Origin: Clavibacter michiganensis subsp. tessellarius
GTDB lineage: Bacteria; Actinomycetota; Actinomycetes; Actinomycetales; Microbacteriaceae
Assembly (NCBI RefSeq): GCF_021922985.1
Contig: NZ_CP040788.1
Location: 1,922,001-1,986,000, forward strand
DNA length: 64,000 nt
Reading direction: 5' to 3'
Each line of letters opens with the position of its first letter. Within the stretch, counting starts at the first letter, position 1. Made by a program: the position numbers and the translations under genes. Shown piece after piece: positions 16,336 to 26,947 of the stretch. The notes beneath the pieces were generated by a model, which was not told the origin of the DNA, ran no database searches, and saw nothing but the letters and a program-made list of their open reading frames with translations.

Positions 16336-19300
16336 TCAGCGCACGACGATCCTCTGCGCGCGGCTCGTGCCCGCGCCGACGAGGTGGTCGCCCGCGTAGG
16401 CGGCCTGCACCGTGTGCGTCCCGGGCGCGATGCCCGTGAGATCCGCGCAGCCGTTCCCGGAGCCGTCGAGGGGCACGTCGTGCTCCGCCCCGTCCACGGT
16501 CACCCGCACCACCCCGGTGGCCGCCTGCGCCGCGGCCGACGTCACCGACACCTGCACGTGCACGCCGCCGCTCGGCGTGCCCTGCGGTCGCGTCGCCTGC
16601 AGGTGCACCGTCGCCACGGCCCGTGCGGTGACGGTCGGGCTCGTGGCGACAGCCGTCTGACCGTCGGGCGCGGTGGCCGTCACCTGCACGGCGAGCGACG
16701 TGCCCGCGACCGCGGGGGTCACGCGGAACGTGGATCCCGTCGCCCCGGCGATCGGCGTGCCGCCCGACAGCCACTGCGTGGCGAGCTTCACGCCCTGCGG
16801 CGTCCACGTGCCCGTCGACGCCGTGAGCGTCTGCCCGACGTCCGGCGTGCCGGTGATGGCGGGAGCCGTGGTCGCGGCGGGCGCGGCCGAGGCGGCGGGC
16901 GTGGTGACGTCCACGATCGTGCTGGCGGTGCTCCCGCCGTAGCCCACGACGCCGACGTAGGACGCGCCGGCGGCGAGACCCGACCACGAGGCCGTGTAGG
17001 TGGCCTTCTTCCCCGTGGTGACGGGGAGCGAGGCCGGTGAGACCGCGAACGCCCCCTCCCCTCCCGTGCCCTGCACGTCGTACGCCGTGAGGTCGTAGTC
17101 GACGCTCTTCGCCGAGCCCGCGAGGTTCGCGGCCTCCACGGTGACGACGTAGTCGCCGGCCGCCGGCGCCGGCACGACGATGCGCTCCGACAGCGACGAC
17201 GTGTTCTGCAGCGTCACCAACGTGCGGTCGTCGTCGGTCTTGCCCGCCTTCTCCAGCTGCATCACGAGATCGGAGGCCCCGTCGACCGGCACCGCGTCGA
17301 GGACGAGCGCCTTCTCGCCCGCCTTCACCGTGATCTTGTTCTCGTCGCCCTCGGTGGTGCTGACGGTGCCCGTGTGACCGGTCTTCCCGTCGCCCAGCAG
17401 CTGGCCGCGCGCGAGCCCGGCGGTCGTCAGCGGGATCTTGCCCGTGATGCCGGCGTCGACGGACACGTCGACCTTCCCGCTCGTGCCGGTGCCGCCGACC
17501 GTCGCCGGGGCGGAGACCGCGGTCGGCCGCACCGCGATGGGGCTGCGGACGGTGCCGGCGGATCCGCTCCAGGTGAGCGAGCCGGTCGACCACGTGTCGG
17601 ACGGCGCCCCGCGCTTCGCGGTGATGCGCACCTGGAAGGACTTCGTCTGGCCCGGAGCCGTGAACGTCAGCCGCGCGGGCGTGACCTTCACGTCCGCCTG
17701 GGACACCCCCTGGACGGATGCCGTCCAGGTGCCCGCGGTCAGCGACGTCACGGTGCGCGTGACGGTCGTGGATCCCAGGAGCTTCCCCACGCCGATGCTC
17801 GGCAGGTTCAGCTGGGACGGGGCGACCGGCGCCACCGGGTGCGGCAGCGCGAGCCCCGTGGCCGCGGCGTAGGCGGCCCAGTCCTTCGCGCCGCTCGGGT
17901 AGAAGAGGCCGGGCTGCAGGAACCGGTCCGGGGCGATCTGCCCCGCTCCCTGGGCGAAGGGATCGGTGACGGGCTTGCCGTCCGCGCCGACCGTGTCGGT
18001 CGCGGTCGTCATGATCGCCGACTTGACCTCCGCCGGCGAGGCCTTCGGGTGGACGCCGAGGTAGACGAGCCCGAATCCGGCGATGTGCGGCGAGGACATG
18101 GACGTGCCCGAGTACGCGGCGAAGGCGGGCTTGCCGCCGTCGTCGCTGATCGCGGCCAGGACGCCCACGCCCGGAGCCGTGACGTCCGGCTTGATGGTGT
18201 CCCCGCCGTCGACCACCTCCGAGGGGCCGCGGGAGCTGAAGCCCGCGACCTGCGGCGCGGGCCGCTCGACGCCCGTCGTGTTCCCCTTCGTCAGGGTCGC
18301 CGTGGCACCCGCCTTCGCCGCGTACGCGTCGATCGCGGCGTGCGAGTCGGCGTCGAGGTGCACCGTGGGGACGCTGTGGAGGTCGAGGTCCTCGGAGTCG
18401 GACTTCACGTTGCTGAGCACCATGCCGATGCCGCCCGCGCGCTTCACCTCCGCGCTCTTGTCGACGCGGGCGACCACGCCCCGGTCGCACAGCACGATGC
18501 GGCCGCGCACCTTGGCGGGGTCCAGCGTGCCGTCACCGCACAGCTCGGGGGACGTGGCGCCCTTCACCCCGGAGTCCGCCGCCCGCACGAGGGGTCCCTT
18601 CACCGGGGACCCCACGCTGACGGAGGCGCCGCTGAAGGCCGCCCCGCTGCCGAGGGTGACCGTCCCGGAGTAGTTGTCCGGCACGCTGCTGGCGGCGACG
18701 GTGGTGATCCACGGCTCCGGGTTGGAGAGCGTCCCGGCGTCGGGGCCGCTGTTGCCCGCCGACGCCGCGACGAAGACGCCGGCGTTCGCGGCGCCGAGCA
18801 GAGCGCGCTGGAACGTGTCCTCTGGCCTCCCCGCACCGCCGAGCGACATGTTGATCACGTCGACGCCGTCCGTCGTGGCCTGCTCGATCCCGGCGACGAT
18901 GTCCGAGGTCGCGCAGCCGTCGTCGGTCTCCTTCTTGAGGTCGGGCCCACCCCAGCACACCTTGTAGGCCGCGATCTTCGCCGCGGGGGCGATGCCGGCG
19001 ATGGTCTCCTGGACGGCGCCCGTGGTCGCCGTCACGCCCGCGTCGCCCGCGGCCGTGCTCGTGGTGTGGCTCCCGTGCCCGGCGGTGTCGAGCGGGGACA
19101 CCTTCTCCTGCGGCCCGATCGGGCTGCCGCCCGCGGCCCAGCCGGCCTCGAACGCCCGTGCGCCGACGATCTTGGTGGAGCAGTCGTCGGCGGTGAACCC
19201 GTCGCCCGTCTGGCACGTCCCGTGGAAGACGGTGCCGTCGCCCTTGCGGAAGTCGATGCGGGATCCGTCGCGATACGGATCCGCCCCGGGCGTGGTCCCG

Positions 19301-19926
19301 AGGGGCGTACCCGCGAAGGAGGGGTTGTCGGGGGCGATGCCGGTGTCGAGCACGCCGATCACCGTGCCCTTGCCCGCCTCCCCGACGCCGCCCACCTTCG
19401 ACCAGAGGCCCTTGTCGCCCTCGAGCCCGAGGAAGCGGGAGTCCGGCGTGGACATGGGGTGCATGATCCGGTCGGGCTCCACGCTCAGCACGCGGCTGTC
19501 GTGCGCGAGCGCCTGGACCTGGGCCGCCGTGAGCTTGGCCGAGAACCCGTCGACGGTGAGGGAGTACCGGTCGGTCGGGGTGACGCCCGCCGCGGTCGCC
19601 GCGGAGTCCTGGAGGTGCGTGAGGTGGTCGGAGTAGCGCTGGACGGCGTCCGACTGCGCGTCGAGCCGGGCGCCCGGGTCGACCTTCGTGCGCGCGAGCC
19701 CGTCGAGGGTGCCGTCGTACGCCGCGGCGGGCTGGTCCCGCAGGGTCACGAGGTAGCTGCCGTCCTTCGCGCCGACGGGGACGGACGCGGTCGGCGCGTC
19801 GTCCGCCGTGGCGGTCGTCGTGCCGGCGGCGACGAGCGCGAAGGCCAGGGCGCACGCGGCGAGGGGCCGGGTCGCGTGCAGCACGCGCCTCCTGCCGGGC
19901 GCGAGCGGGTCTCGATGGATGGGCAT
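16336..19926 (-). CDS. Secreted subtilisin-like serine protease, paralogue of the adjacent gene
   Basis: 1,196 residues with the same order as its neighbour. Signal peptide (about 1-41, ending TTTATA), I9 propeptide, and S8 domain with Asp194 (VIGVLDTGIAP), His284 (TAGHGSHTT), Asn392 and Ser609 (YSGTSMSSPH). An inserted PA domain, a fibronectin-like segment and C-terminal Ig-like repeats (GTPDVGQTLTASTGTWT) follow. ATG 19926 has AGGAGG nine bases upstream. All catalytic residues are present, so an active extracellular protease is expected. The C-terminal Ig-like half has diverged more than the protease half. Likely an old tandem duplication, with each copy followed by its own terminator. Confidence 0.93.
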   Translation of the reverse strand: MPIHRDPLAPGRRRVLHATRPLAACALAFALVAAGTTTATADDAPTASVPVGAKDGSYLVTLRDQPAAAYDGTLDGLARTKVDPGARLDAQSDAVQRYSDHLTHLQDSAATAAGVTPTDRYSLTVDGFSAKLTAAQVQALAHDSRVLSVEPDRIMHPMSTPDSRFLGLEGDKGLWSKVGGVGEAGKGTVIGVLDTGIAPDNPSFAGTPLGTTPGADPYRDGSRIDFRKGDGTVFHGTCQTGDGFTADDCSTKIVGARAFEAGWAAGGSPIGPQEKVSPLDTAGHGSHTTSTAAGDAGVTATTGAVQETIAGIAPAAKIAAYKVCWGGPDLKKETDDGCATSDIVAGIEQATTDGVDVINMSLGGAGRPEDTFQRALLGAANAGVFVAASAGNSGPDAGTLSNPEPWITTVAASSVPDNYSGTVTLGSGAAFSGASVSVGSPVKGPLVRAADSGVKGATSPELCGDGTLDPAKVRGRIVLCDRGVVARVDKSAEVKRAGGIGMVLSNVKSDSEDLDLHSVPTVHLDADSHAAIDAYAAKAGATATLTKGNTTGVERPAPQVAGFSSRGPSEVVDGGDTIKPDVTAPGVGVLAAISDDGGKPAFAAYSGTSMSSPHIAGFGLVYLGVHPKASPAEVKSAIMTTATDTVGADGKPVTDPFAQGAGQIAPDRFLQPGLFYPSGAKDWAAYAAATGLALPHPVAPVAPSQLNLPSIGVGKLLGSTTVTRTVTSLTAGTWTASVQGVSQADVKVTPARLTFTAPGQTKSFQVRITAKRGAPSDTWSTGSLTWSGSAGTVRSPIAVRPTAVSAPATVGGTGTSGKVDVSVDAGITGKIPLTTAGLARGQLLGDGKTGHTGTVSTTEGDENKITVKAGEKALVLDAVPVDGASDLVMQLEKAGKTDDDRTLVTLQNTSSLSERIVVPAPAAGDYVVTVEAANLAGSAKSVDYDLTAYDVQGTGGEGAFAVSPASLPVTTGKKATYTASWSGLAAGASYVGVVGYGGSTASTIVDVTTPAASAAPAATTAPAITGTPDVGQTLTASTGTWTPQGVKLATQWLSGGTPIAGATGSTFRVTPAVAGTSLAVQVTATAPDGQTAVATSPTVTARAVATVHLQATRPQGTPSGGVHVQVSVTSAAAQAATGVVRVTVDGAEHDVPLDGSGNGCADLTGIAPGTHTVQAAYAGDHLVGAGTSRAQRIVVR

Positions 19927-20100
19927 GGCTGTTCCCTCCTGTCGCCGGCGCACCGGCATCCGGATCCGCGGCGCACCTCGTGCGCTGCACGGCGGTCGCC
20001 GCCGTCGCGGACTCGCGTCGTCGACGCGATGGGGAGAACCGTAGGGAGGAATTCACAGCCCCCGTCGGCCCTCTGCACACGCGATGCGCACCCGGGCATG

Positions 20101-20139
20101 CGAGAGGCCCCGCCCCCGTATCGGGGGCGGGGCCTCTCG
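20101..20139 (-). terminator. Strong terminator after icd
   Basis: A 17-bp perfect stem built on CGAGAGGCCCCGCCCCC with a short loop, about 35 bases after the icd stop codon. Confidence 0.85.
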
Positions 20140-20172
20140 GCGTGCGGCGGCGTCGCGAGGACGTCCGCGGGA

Positions 20173-21387
20173 TCAGGCCAGGCGCGCCTGCAGGTTGTCC
20201 GCGAGCGACGCGAGGAACTCCTCGGTCGTCTGGTACGGCTGGTCGGGCCCGACGAGGAGCGCGAGGTCCTTCGTCATCTTGCCGCTCTCGACCGTCGTGA
20301 TGACGACGTCCTCGAGCGTGTCCGCGAACGTCTTGAGCGCGTCGTTGCCGTCGAGCTTGGCGCGGTGCGCGAGGCCCCGGGTCCAGGCGTAGATGGACGC
20401 GATCGGGTTCGTCGAGGTGGGCTTGCCCTGCTGGTGCTGGCGATAGTGGCGCGTGACCGTGCCGTGCGCGGCCTCCGCCTCGACGACCTTGCCGTCGGGC
20501 GTGGTGAGCACGCTCGTCATGAGGCCGAGCGAGCCGAAGCCCTGGGCCACGGTGTCGGACTGCACGTCGCCGTCGTAGTTCTTGCAGGCCCAGACGTAGC
20601 CGCCCTCCCACTTGAGCGAGGCGGCGACCATGTCGTCGATGAGGCGGTGCTCGTACGTGAGGCCGGCGGCCGCGAACTGCTCGGCGTACTCGGCCTCGAA
20701 GACCTCCTGGAACAGGTCCTTGAAGCGGCCGTCGTAGGCCTTGAGGATCGTGTTCTTCGTGGAGAGGTACACGGGGTAGTTGCGGGCGAGGCCGTAGGAC
20801 AGCGAGGCGCGCGCGAAGTCGCGGATCGAGTCGTCGAGGTTGTACATGCCCATCGCGACGCCGGATCCGGGGCTCTGGAACACCTCGAACTGCTGCGGCT
20901 CGGAGCCGTCCTTCGGGGTGAACGTCATCGTGAGCGTGCCCTCGCCCTCGAAGCGGAAGTCGGTGGCGCGGTACTGGTCGCCGAACGCGTGGCGGCCGAC
21001 GATGATCGGCTTGTTCCAGCCGGGCACGAGGCGCGGGATGTTGCTGATGATGATGGGCTCGCGGAAGATCGTGCCGCCCAGGATGTTGCGGATGGTGCCG
21101 TTCGGCGAGCGCCACATCTTCTTGAGGCCGAACTCCTCGACGCGCGCCTCGTCGGGCGTGATCGTCGCGCACTTGACGCCGACGCCGTGCTTCTTGATGG
21201 CGTTCGCCGCGTCGATCGTGATCTGGTCGTCGGTCTCGTCGCGCTTCTCGATGCCCAGGTCGTAGTACTCGAGGTCGATGTCGAGGTACGGGTGGATGAG
21301 CGTGTCCTTGATGGACTGCCAGATGATGCGCGTCATCTCGTCGCCGTCGAGCTCGACGACGGTCCCCTCTACCTTGATCTTCTCCAC
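20173..21387 (-). CDS. icd: NADP-dependent isocitrate dehydrogenase, homodimeric eukaryote-like type
   Basis: 404 residues. It converts isocitrate to 2-oxoglutarate, making NADPH in the TCA cycle. It is the short type II form, not the 740-residue monomeric enzyme. [21 protein letters not shown] is the family start; [20 protein letters not shown] holds the isocitrate-binding Ser, Asn and Arg residues; [20 protein letters not shown] holds metal-binding aspartates; and [14 protein letters not shown] the NADP site. GTG 21387 has AGGAGG six bases before it. A palindrome overlapping the -35 region suggests repressor control. The gene is divergent from the acetyltransferase gene at 21589. Confidence 0.97.
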   Translation of the reverse strand: MEKIKVEGTVVELDGDEMTRIIWQSIKDTLIHPYLDIDLEYYDLGIEKRDETDDQITIDAANAIKKHGVGVKCATITPDEARVEEFGLKKMWRSPNGTIRNILGGTIFREPIIISNIPRLVPGWNKPIIVGRHAFGDQYRATDFRFEGEGTLTMTFTPKDGSEPQQFEVFQSPGSGVAMGMYNLDDSIRDFARASLSYGLARNYPVYLSTKNTILKAYDGRFKDLFQEVFEAEYAEQFAAAGLTYEHRLIDDMVAASLKWEGGYVWACKNYDGDVQSDTVAQGFGSLGLMTSVLTTPDGKVVEAEAAHGTVTRHYRQHQQGKPTSTNPIASIYAWTRGLAHRAKLDGNDALKTFADTLEDVVITTVESGKMTKDLALLVGPDQPYQTTEEFLASLADNLQARLA

Positions 21388-21478
21388 GAAGTCCTCCTCA
21401 TGCTCGTCGGTGCCCTCCGTCCGCGCGTCTCCGTCGGCGCGCGGCGGGTCCGGCTCGTCGCCGGTGGATCCGTCGGCC

Positions 21479-21516
21479 AGCCTACCCGGCGAGGTGGTTG
21501 TCTCGACATCGAGACA
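21479..21516 (-). promoter_or_regulatory. icd promoter with overlapping 18-bp palindrome
   Basis: On the minus strand a TAGGCT -10 box (plus coordinates 21479-21484) lies about 17 bases from the -35 position. That -35 position falls inside TGTCTCGA-TG-TCGAGACA, a perfect inverted repeat with 8-base arms at 21499-21516. A repressor bound here would block icd transcription. The divergent gene starts about 70 bases away. The regulator is unknown. Confidence 0.65.
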
Positions 21517-21588
21517 TCCCGGATCCCGTGATCCGGCGGGGCCCGCGGCGTCCTGGCCCGGCCGGGCGCCGGACGATACTGTGTGCGC

Positions 21589-22041
21589 ATGAGCGACATG
21601 ACACTCGAAGAGCTGAGCGCCCGCACGATCGTGGCGGCCAACACGCTGACGCTCAAGCCGGGGCAGGAGAACTACGTCGCCCCCGTGTCGCACTCCATCG
21701 CCGAGGCGTACGTGAACCCCACCACCGCCTGGCCGCGCGTGGTCGTGGAGGACGGCGAGGTCGTCGGCTTCATCATGGGCAACTTCGACCCCGAGGCGCA
21801 CGAGGAGATCTTCCGCAGCTGCATCTGGCGCATCAACGTCGATGCGGACGCGCAGGGCCACGGCGTCGGCCGCTTCGCCGTGCTCTCGCTCGCCGACGAG
21901 GCGCGCTCGCGTGGCTTCGACCGCCTCACCGTCGTGTGGGAGCCGGGCGAGGACGGGCCGGAGGAGTTCTTCACGCACGTGGGCTTCGAGGTCATCGGCG
22001 AGACCCAGTACGGCGAGGCCATCGGCGCGCTGGCGCTCTAG
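21589..22041 (+). CDS. GNAT-family N-acetyltransferase
   Basis: 150 residues with the GNAT fold. [17 protein letters not shown] is strand 4, [22 protein letters not shown] is the acetyl-CoA pyrophosphate loop (Q-x-x-G-x-G), and [12 protein letters not shown] is the C-terminal strand. Related proteins acetylate spermidine or other amines; the substrate here is unknown. GATACT ends eight bases before ATG 21589, so the transcript is probably leaderless. The next gene, encoding an alkyltransferase-like protein, begins three bases after the stop, so the two are co-transcribed and probably translationally coupled. Confidence 0.9.
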   Translation: MSDMTLEELSARTIVAANTLTLKPGQENYVAPVSHSIAEAYVNPTTAWPRVVVEDGEVVGFIMGNFDPEAHEEIFRSCIWRINVDADAQGHGVGRFAVLSLADEARSRGFDRLTVVWEPGEDGPEEFFTHVGFEVIGETQYGEAIGALAL

Positions 22042-22044
22042 CGC

Positions 22045-22365
22045 GTGGCCGTCTTCACGACGCCGGGCGAGTACACCGACCGCGTCCTCGAGGTCGTGGC
22101 GGAGATCCCGGCCGGCCGGGTCATGACCTACGGCGACGTCGCCGCCGTCTTCGGCCGTCGCGGCGCCCGCGCCGTCGGCATGGTGATGCGGTACCACGGC
22201 TCGGGGCTCCCCTGGTGGCGCGTGCTCCGGGCGGGCGGGCACCCGCCGACCGGCCTCGCGGACGAGGCGCGGCCCCGGTACGAGGCGGAGGGCACCCCGC
22301 TCCTCGACGCTCCTACGGACGCGGGCTACCGGGTGGACCTGGAGGCGGCGCGCTGGTTCCCGTGA
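22045..22365 (+). CDS. Alkyltransferase-like (ATL) DNA-base-flipping protein
   Basis: 106 residues matching the DNA-binding domain of O6-alkylguanine-DNA methyltransferase: [20 protein letters not shown], with [13 protein letters not shown] as recognition helix. The methyl-acceptor motif PCHRV is replaced by PWWRV (residues 56-60), so Trp57 stands in place of the acceptor Cys, the defining feature of ATL proteins. ATLs bind O6-alkylguanine and hand it to nucleotide excision repair without removing the alkyl group. GTG 22045 lies three bases after the acetyltransferase stop. Confidence 0.92.
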   Translation: MAVFTTPGEYTDRVLEVVAEIPAGRVMTYGDVAAVFGRRGARAVGMVMRYHGSGLPWWRVLRAGGHPPTGLADEARPRYEAEGTPLLDAPTDAGYRVDLEAARWFP

Positions 22366-22541
22366 CGGGCTGAGGGGCGGCGCCGCCTCGTCGCCGGCGC
22401 TGCCGCCGGGTCGTCGCCTCGTGCCGCGCTCCGTCCGGCGCGCTGCGTCCGCCGCACGGCCGAGCCCGGATCATGCTCCGGGACCACCGCCGGGGCCTCG
22501 CGGCCGATGCGCCGATCCCGCTCGTCCGCTGGACTGGGAGC

Positions 22542-22979
22542 ATGCCCCGACGCCCGTCCGCCCGCTCCCTCGCCGCCCTCCCGTTCGCCGGCGCCCTCGT
22601 CCTGGCCCTCGGCGGCTGCGGCGCCGCGAGCACGGTCGGCGGCATGACCAGCCCGGCCGACGCGCGCATCTACGCCACGACGGCGGACGCCGACGGACGC
22701 ATCCCGGCGTGGATCCCCGCCGACGCGACCGACATCCGCATCAAGACCTCGCTGCGCGGCGAGGGCGCGATCCTCGGGTTCCGCTCCGGGACGCCGTCCG
22801 ACCGGCTGGGCTGCGCCGCCGCGCCCGCCGACGCTCCCGCGCCCGCCGTGCAGGACACCTGGTGGCCGGATCCGTCGCCCGCCGCCGCCATGACGTGCGG
22901 CGACGGCTGGCTGGCCGCCGCCGACGGCGACGCCGTGCATGCATGGCTGCCGACCGGGTCCCCTGCGCTCGACCTCTGA
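22542..22979 (+). CDS. Putative lipoprotein
   Basis: 145 residues. The N-terminus has an Arg-rich start, a hydrophobic core (LAALPFAGALVLALGG) and a lipobox ending at Cys26, so it is probably a membrane-anchored lipoprotein. Two further cysteines (in LGCAAAP and MTCGDGW) could form a disulfide outside the cell. The mature part reads ADATDIRIKTSLRGEGAILGFRS; I do not recognise the family. An in-frame ATG at 22473 would add 23 residues before the signal; neither start has a well-spaced ribosome site. It is not clearly in an operon with the ATL gene, from which it is 176 bases away. Confidence 0.7.
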   Translation: MPRRPSARSLAALPFAGALVLALGGCGAASTVGGMTSPADARIYATTADADGRIPAWIPADATDIRIKTSLRGEGAILGFRSGTPSDRLGCAAAPADAPAPAVQDTWWPDPSPAAAMTCGDGWLAAADGDAVHAWLPTGSPALDL

Positions 22980-23028
22980 GGCCGGGGCCGGACGCCACCC
23001 GCGCGGGAGGCGTCCGGCACCGACGTGG

Positions 23029-24837
23029 CTAGACCAGCGACTCCCGCCAGGCCGCGTGCAGCTGCGAGAACCGACCCGTGCCCTGGATGAGCGACTCGGG
23101 CGTCCCGTCCTCGACGATCCGGCCCTGCTCCATCACGAGCACGCGGTCGGCGATCGCGACCGTCGAGAGCCGGTGGGCGATGATGATGGCCGTCCGGTCC
23201 GCGAGCAGCGTCGTGAGGCCCTGCTGCACGAGCCGCTCGCTGGGGATGTCGAGCGAGCTCGTCGCCTCGTCGAGGATCAGCACCGCCGGGTCCGCGAGGA
23301 ACGCGCGCGCGAACGAGACCAGCTGCCGCTGCCCCGCCGAGACGCGCCCGCCGCGCTTGTTCACGTCGGTGTCGTAGCCGTCGGGCAGGCTCGCGATGAA
23401 CTCGTGCGCGCCCACCGCGCGCGCCGCCTCCTCGATCTCGCCGCGCGTCGCGTCGGGCTTCCCGATCGCGATGTTGTCCGCGACCGAGCCGGAGAAGAGG
23501 TACGCCTCCTGCGTCACCATGACGATGGCTCGGCGGAGGTCCTTCGGGTGCAGGTCGCGGAGGTCCACGCCGTCGAGCGCGACGCGGCCGGCGGACGGGT
23601 CGTAGAACCGGGAGATGAGCTTCGCGAGCGTCGTCTTGCCCGCCCCCGTGGATCCGACGAGCGCGATGGTCTGCCCCGCCGGCATGTCGAGGTCGAAGGT
23701 CGGGAGGATCGTCTTCCCCGTCCCGTAGCCGAACGCGACGCCCTCGAACGAGACGTGGCCCGTGGAGTGCCACAGGTCGACGGGCTGCACCGGGTCCGGC
23801 ACGCTCGGCTCCTCCTCGAGCACGCCCGAGATCTTCTCGAGCGCGGCCGAGGCCGACTGGTAGCTGTTGTAGAACATGGCCATGTCCTGCGCGGGGCCGA
23901 AGAACTGGCGCGTGTAGAGCACGACCGCGAGCAGCGCGCCGATGCCGAGCTGGCCGTCCGCCACCCGCAGGCCGCCGACGAGCAGCACCACGGCCACCGT
24001 GATGTTGCCGATGAGGATGAGGCCCGGGTCGAAGACGCCGAACACCTGGATCACGCGCATGTTCGTGTCGCGGTACCCCTCGACGTGCTCGGAGAACTCG
24101 TCGGCGTTGCGCTTCTCCTTGCGGAACGCCTTCACCGCGCGGATGCCGGTCATGGTCTCCACGAAGTGCACGATGAGCCGCGCCGACTTCACGCGCGTCT
24201 GCCGGAACAGCGCCTGCGACTTGAGCGCGAACCAGAGGCTGAGGAAGAACAGCGGCACGAGCGCCGCGAGCAGCACGAGGCCGGAGACCCAGTCGAAGGA
24301 GAACAGCGCGATCGCGGTGAACGCCATGTACAGCGCGCCCTGCACGAGCTGGTTGATGCCGCCGTTGAGCAGCTCGCGGATGGAGTCGAGGTCGCTCGTC
24401 TGCCGGGAGATGATGCGGCCCGACGTGTAGGTCTCGTGGAACTCGAGGCTCAGCTTCTGGGTGTGCAGGAACATGCGCTTGCGGAGGTCGATGAGGATCT
24501 CCTGCGCGATGCGCGCCGACATCACCTGGTACTTCGCCACCAGCACGGCGCCCGTCACCGCGACGAGGACGTACGCCCCGATGACGAGCGCGAGCAGCGT
24601 GAAGTCGCCCGTGTCGAGCAGCGACGGCAGCGCGCGGTCGAGGCCCACGCCGATGAGCGCGGGGCCGGCCACGTTCGCGGCGGTCGCCACGAGGATCGTG
24701 GCGGCCGTGAGGATCAGCGTCCGCTTGACGGGCTGGACGGCGCTGACGAGCAGCCGCGTCGAGCGGCGGCGGATCTGCCTGCTCTCGGCGCGGGAGAAGT
24801 CGTCCCTCTCCTCGCCGGTGACTCCGGTGACGCTCAT
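23029..24837 (-). CDS. ABC exporter half-transporter, subunit with catalytic Glu
   Basis: 602 residues. A six-helix exporter membrane domain (about 30-330) is fused to one ATPase domain (355-602): Walker [12 protein letters not shown]-loop [12 protein letters not shown], signature VSAGQRQLV, Walker [14 protein letters not shown] with the catalytic Glu, and H-loop IAHRLSTV. It starts inside the stop of the preceding gene (ATGA overlap, 24834-24837), so the two subunits are coupled and almost certainly form a heterodimer. Family members export drugs, lipids or peptides; the substrate is unknown. Confidence 0.93.
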   Translation of the reverse strand: MSVTGVTGEERDDFSRAESRQIRRRSTRLLVSAVQPVKRTLILTAATILVATAANVAGPALIGVGLDRALPSLLDTGDFTLLALVIGAYVLVAVTGAVLVAKYQVMSARIAQEILIDLRKRMFLHTQKLSLEFHETYTSGRIISRQTSDLDSIRELLNGGINQLVQGALYMAFTAIALFSFDWVSGLVLLAALVPLFFLSLWFALKSQALFRQTRVKSARLIVHFVETMTGIRAVKAFRKEKRNADEFSEHVEGYRDTNMRVIQVFGVFDPGLILIGNITVAVVLLVGGLRVADGQLGIGALLAVVLYTRQFFGPAQDMAMFYNSYQSASAALEKISGVLEEEPSVPDPVQPVDLWHSTGHVSFEGVAFGYGTGKTILPTFDLDMPAGQTIALVGSTGAGKTTLAKLISRFYDPSAGRVALDGVDLRDLHPKDLRRAIVMVTQEAYLFSGSVADNIAIGKPDATRGEIEEAARAVGAHEFIASLPDGYDTDVNKRGGRVSAGQRQLVSFARAFLADPAVLILDEATSSLDIPSERLVQQGLTTLLADRTAIIIAHRLSTVAIADRVLVMEQGRIVEDGTPESLIQGTGRFSQLHAAWRESLV

Positions 24838-26681
24838 GCTGAGGCCTCCTCGCGCACGGTGTTCCCTTCCACGTCCAGGCTCGAGATGACGAACCGGTAG
24901 TGCTCGCTGGTGGCGAGCAGGTCGGAGTGCCGACCGACCGCGGTGATGCGGCCGTCCTGCATGAGCGCCACCCGGTCCGCGAGCATCACGGTCGAGGGGC
25001 GGTGCGCCACGATGAGCGCGGTGGTGGAGGCGAGCACGCGACGCAGCGCCGCCTCGACGAGCGCCTCCGTGTCGACGTCGAGCGCCGAGAGCGGGTCGTC
25101 GAGGACGAGCACCGAGGGCGCCGCGGCCACGGCGCGGGCGAGCGCGAGGCGCTGCCGCTGGCCGCCGGAGAGGCTGAGCCCCTCCTCGCCGACCGTCGTC
25201 TCGATGCCGTCCGGAAGGTCGCGCACGAAGCCCGCCTGCGCGATGTCGAGCGCCTCCTGCAGCACGCGCTCCGCCTCGGGACCGCCGTCGGCGAGGTCCG
25301 GTCGCCCGAGCAGCACGTTGTCGCGCACGCTCGAGGAGAACAGCGTCGCGTCCTCGAAGGCCATGGCGATCCGGCTGCGGAGCTCCTCGAGACGCAGGTC
25401 GCGGATGTCCACGCCGTCGAGCTCGATGCGGCCGCCCGTCACGTCGTAGAGCCGGGTGGTCAGGGCCGTGAGCGTCGACTTGCCGCAGCCCGTGACGCCC
25501 ACGAGCGCCATGGTCTCGCCGGGCAGCAGCTCGAGGTCGATGCCGTCGACGAGGTCCGCCTGCCCCGCGGGAGCGTCCTGGTAGCGGAAGTGCGCGTCGC
25601 GGAAGACCAGGTGCCCGCAGGGACGGGCGATGGTCGCCGGCGCGTCGGGGTCCGTGATCGCGTCCTCCTCGTCCATCACCTCGAAGTAGCGGTCGATGGC
25701 CGTGCGCGCGTCGAAGGTCATCGACAGCAGGAAGCCGACGGACTCGATGGGCCAGCGCAGCACCGCGGCGGTCGCGAAGAAGGCCACGAGGTCGCCCACC
25801 GAGATCTGGCCGGCGGACGCGAGCAGCACGCCGCCGAGCAGCGCCAGGGCGAAGGTGATGTCCGGCACCAGCAGCAGCCACAGCCAGATGCCGGCGATGG
25901 CCTTCGCCTTCTTGATCTCGGTGCCGCGCAGCTCCTCCGCCTGCTCGGCGAACGCGTCGTGCATGTGCTTGCCGCGGCCGAACGCCTTGAGGACGCGGAT
26001 CCCGTGCACCGACTGCTCGACGCTCGTCGCGAGGTCGCCGGACTGGTCCTGGCTGAGGCGGGCCACGGACGAGTACTTCTGCTCGAAGAGGTAGCCGTAG
26101 ACCCAGAGGGGGATGGAGCAGACGAGGAAGCCGATGCCGAGACGCCAGTCGATGGAGACCAGGAACCCGATGCCCACCAGGATCGTGAGGATGTTCACGA
26201 CGAACAGCACGAGCCCGAACGCCATCCACCGGCGGATGAGGTTGAGGTCGCTGACCATGCGGGACAGCAGCTGGCCGCTCTGCCACCGGTCGTGGAAGGC
26301 CACGGGCAGCCGCTGCAGCTTGCGGTAGAAGGCGTTGCGCATGTCCGCCTCCATCAGGGTGCCGGGCTTCAGCACGAACCAGCGGCGGAGCGCGATCATG
26401 GCGGCCTCGAGGATGCCGAGGCCCAGGATCAGGAGCACCGCGGGCACCACGGCCGCGCCGTCCCCGTCGCCGAGGGGTCCGTCGACGAGGCCGCGCAGGA
26501 TCTGCGGGATGATCAGCGCCAGCAGCGAGCCGACGAGGGCGACCACCATGCCGGCGACGATGCTCGGCATGGCCGGGCGCGCGAACGGCAGGAGGCGCAT
26601 CAGCACCGCGATGGTGCCGGGCCGGGGGCCGTGGCGATCGGAGGGGGGCGCGGCCTGGTCGGCGGGCGGTGTGCTGGGCAC
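24834..26681 (-). CDS. ABC exporter half-transporter, subunit with degenerate catalytic base
   Basis: 615 residues, exporter membrane domain (about 40-345) plus ATPase: Walker [12 protein letters not shown]-loop [12 protein letters not shown], signature LSGGQRQRL and Walker [14 protein letters not shown]. The residue after Walker B is Asp instead of Glu, as in the degenerate site of heterodimeric exporters such as BmrCD, LmrCD and TM287/288; the partner gene supplies the canonical Glu. GTG 26681 is preferred because AAGGA lies seven bases before it; the frame is open to an ATG at 26786 that has no ribosome site. A 32-codon ORF lies 267 bases upstream. Confidence 0.92.
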   Translation of the reverse strand: MPSTPPADQAAPPSDRHGPRPGTIAVLMRLLPFARPAMPSIVAGMVVALVGSLLALIIPQILRGLVDGPLGDGDGAAVVPAVLLILGLGILEAAMIALRRWFVLKPGTLMEADMRNAFYRKLQRLPVAFHDRWQSGQLLSRMVSDLNLIRRWMAFGLVLFVVNILTILVGIGFLVSIDWRLGIGFLVCSIPLWVYGYLFEQKYSSVARLSQDQSGDLATSVEQSVHGIRVLKAFGRGKHMHDAFAEQAEELRGTEIKKAKAIAGIWLWLLLVPDITFALALLGGVLLASAGQISVGDLVAFFATAAVLRWPIESVGFLLSMTFDARTAIDRYFEVMDEEDAITDPDAPATIARPCGHLVFRDAHFRYQDAPAGQADLVDGIDLELLPGETMALVGVTGCGKSTLTALTTRLYDVTGGRIELDGVDIRDLRLEELRSRIAMAFEDATLFSSSVRDNVLLGRPDLADGGPEAERVLQEALDIAQAGFVRDLPDGIETTVGEEGLSLSGGQRQRLALARAVAAAPSVLVLDDPLSALDVDTEALVEAALRRVLASTTALIVAHRPSTVMLADRVALMQDGRITAVGRHSDLLATSEHYRFVISSLDVEGNTVREEASA

Positions 26682-26947
26682 GAGGCGTTCCTTCGGTAGG
26701 CCCGATCCATGGCGGTCGGGCGGTGGTGCGGCGGCGGTCGGCGTCAGGACGCCGACGGCGAGGTCGTGGTGGAGCGGCGCGGTCATCCGGAGACGGCCTC
26801 GAGGGGAGCCGGCGGCGGGTGACGACGGCAGGCGGTGAGCACGACGGCGGGCACGAGACGCGCATGTCGGGACGGAGGGAGGCGGGTGGACCCGCGGCAC
26901 GGATCCGGCGGGAGGTCGAGGCGTGGGCGGCGCCCTCCCGGCAACGT

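Noticed and set aside
13631..21531. Very long open frames antisense to the subtilase and icd genes
   Set aside because: They arise from GC-rich third codon positions of the real genes; the predicted proteins are Arg/Gly/Ala-rich without domains.
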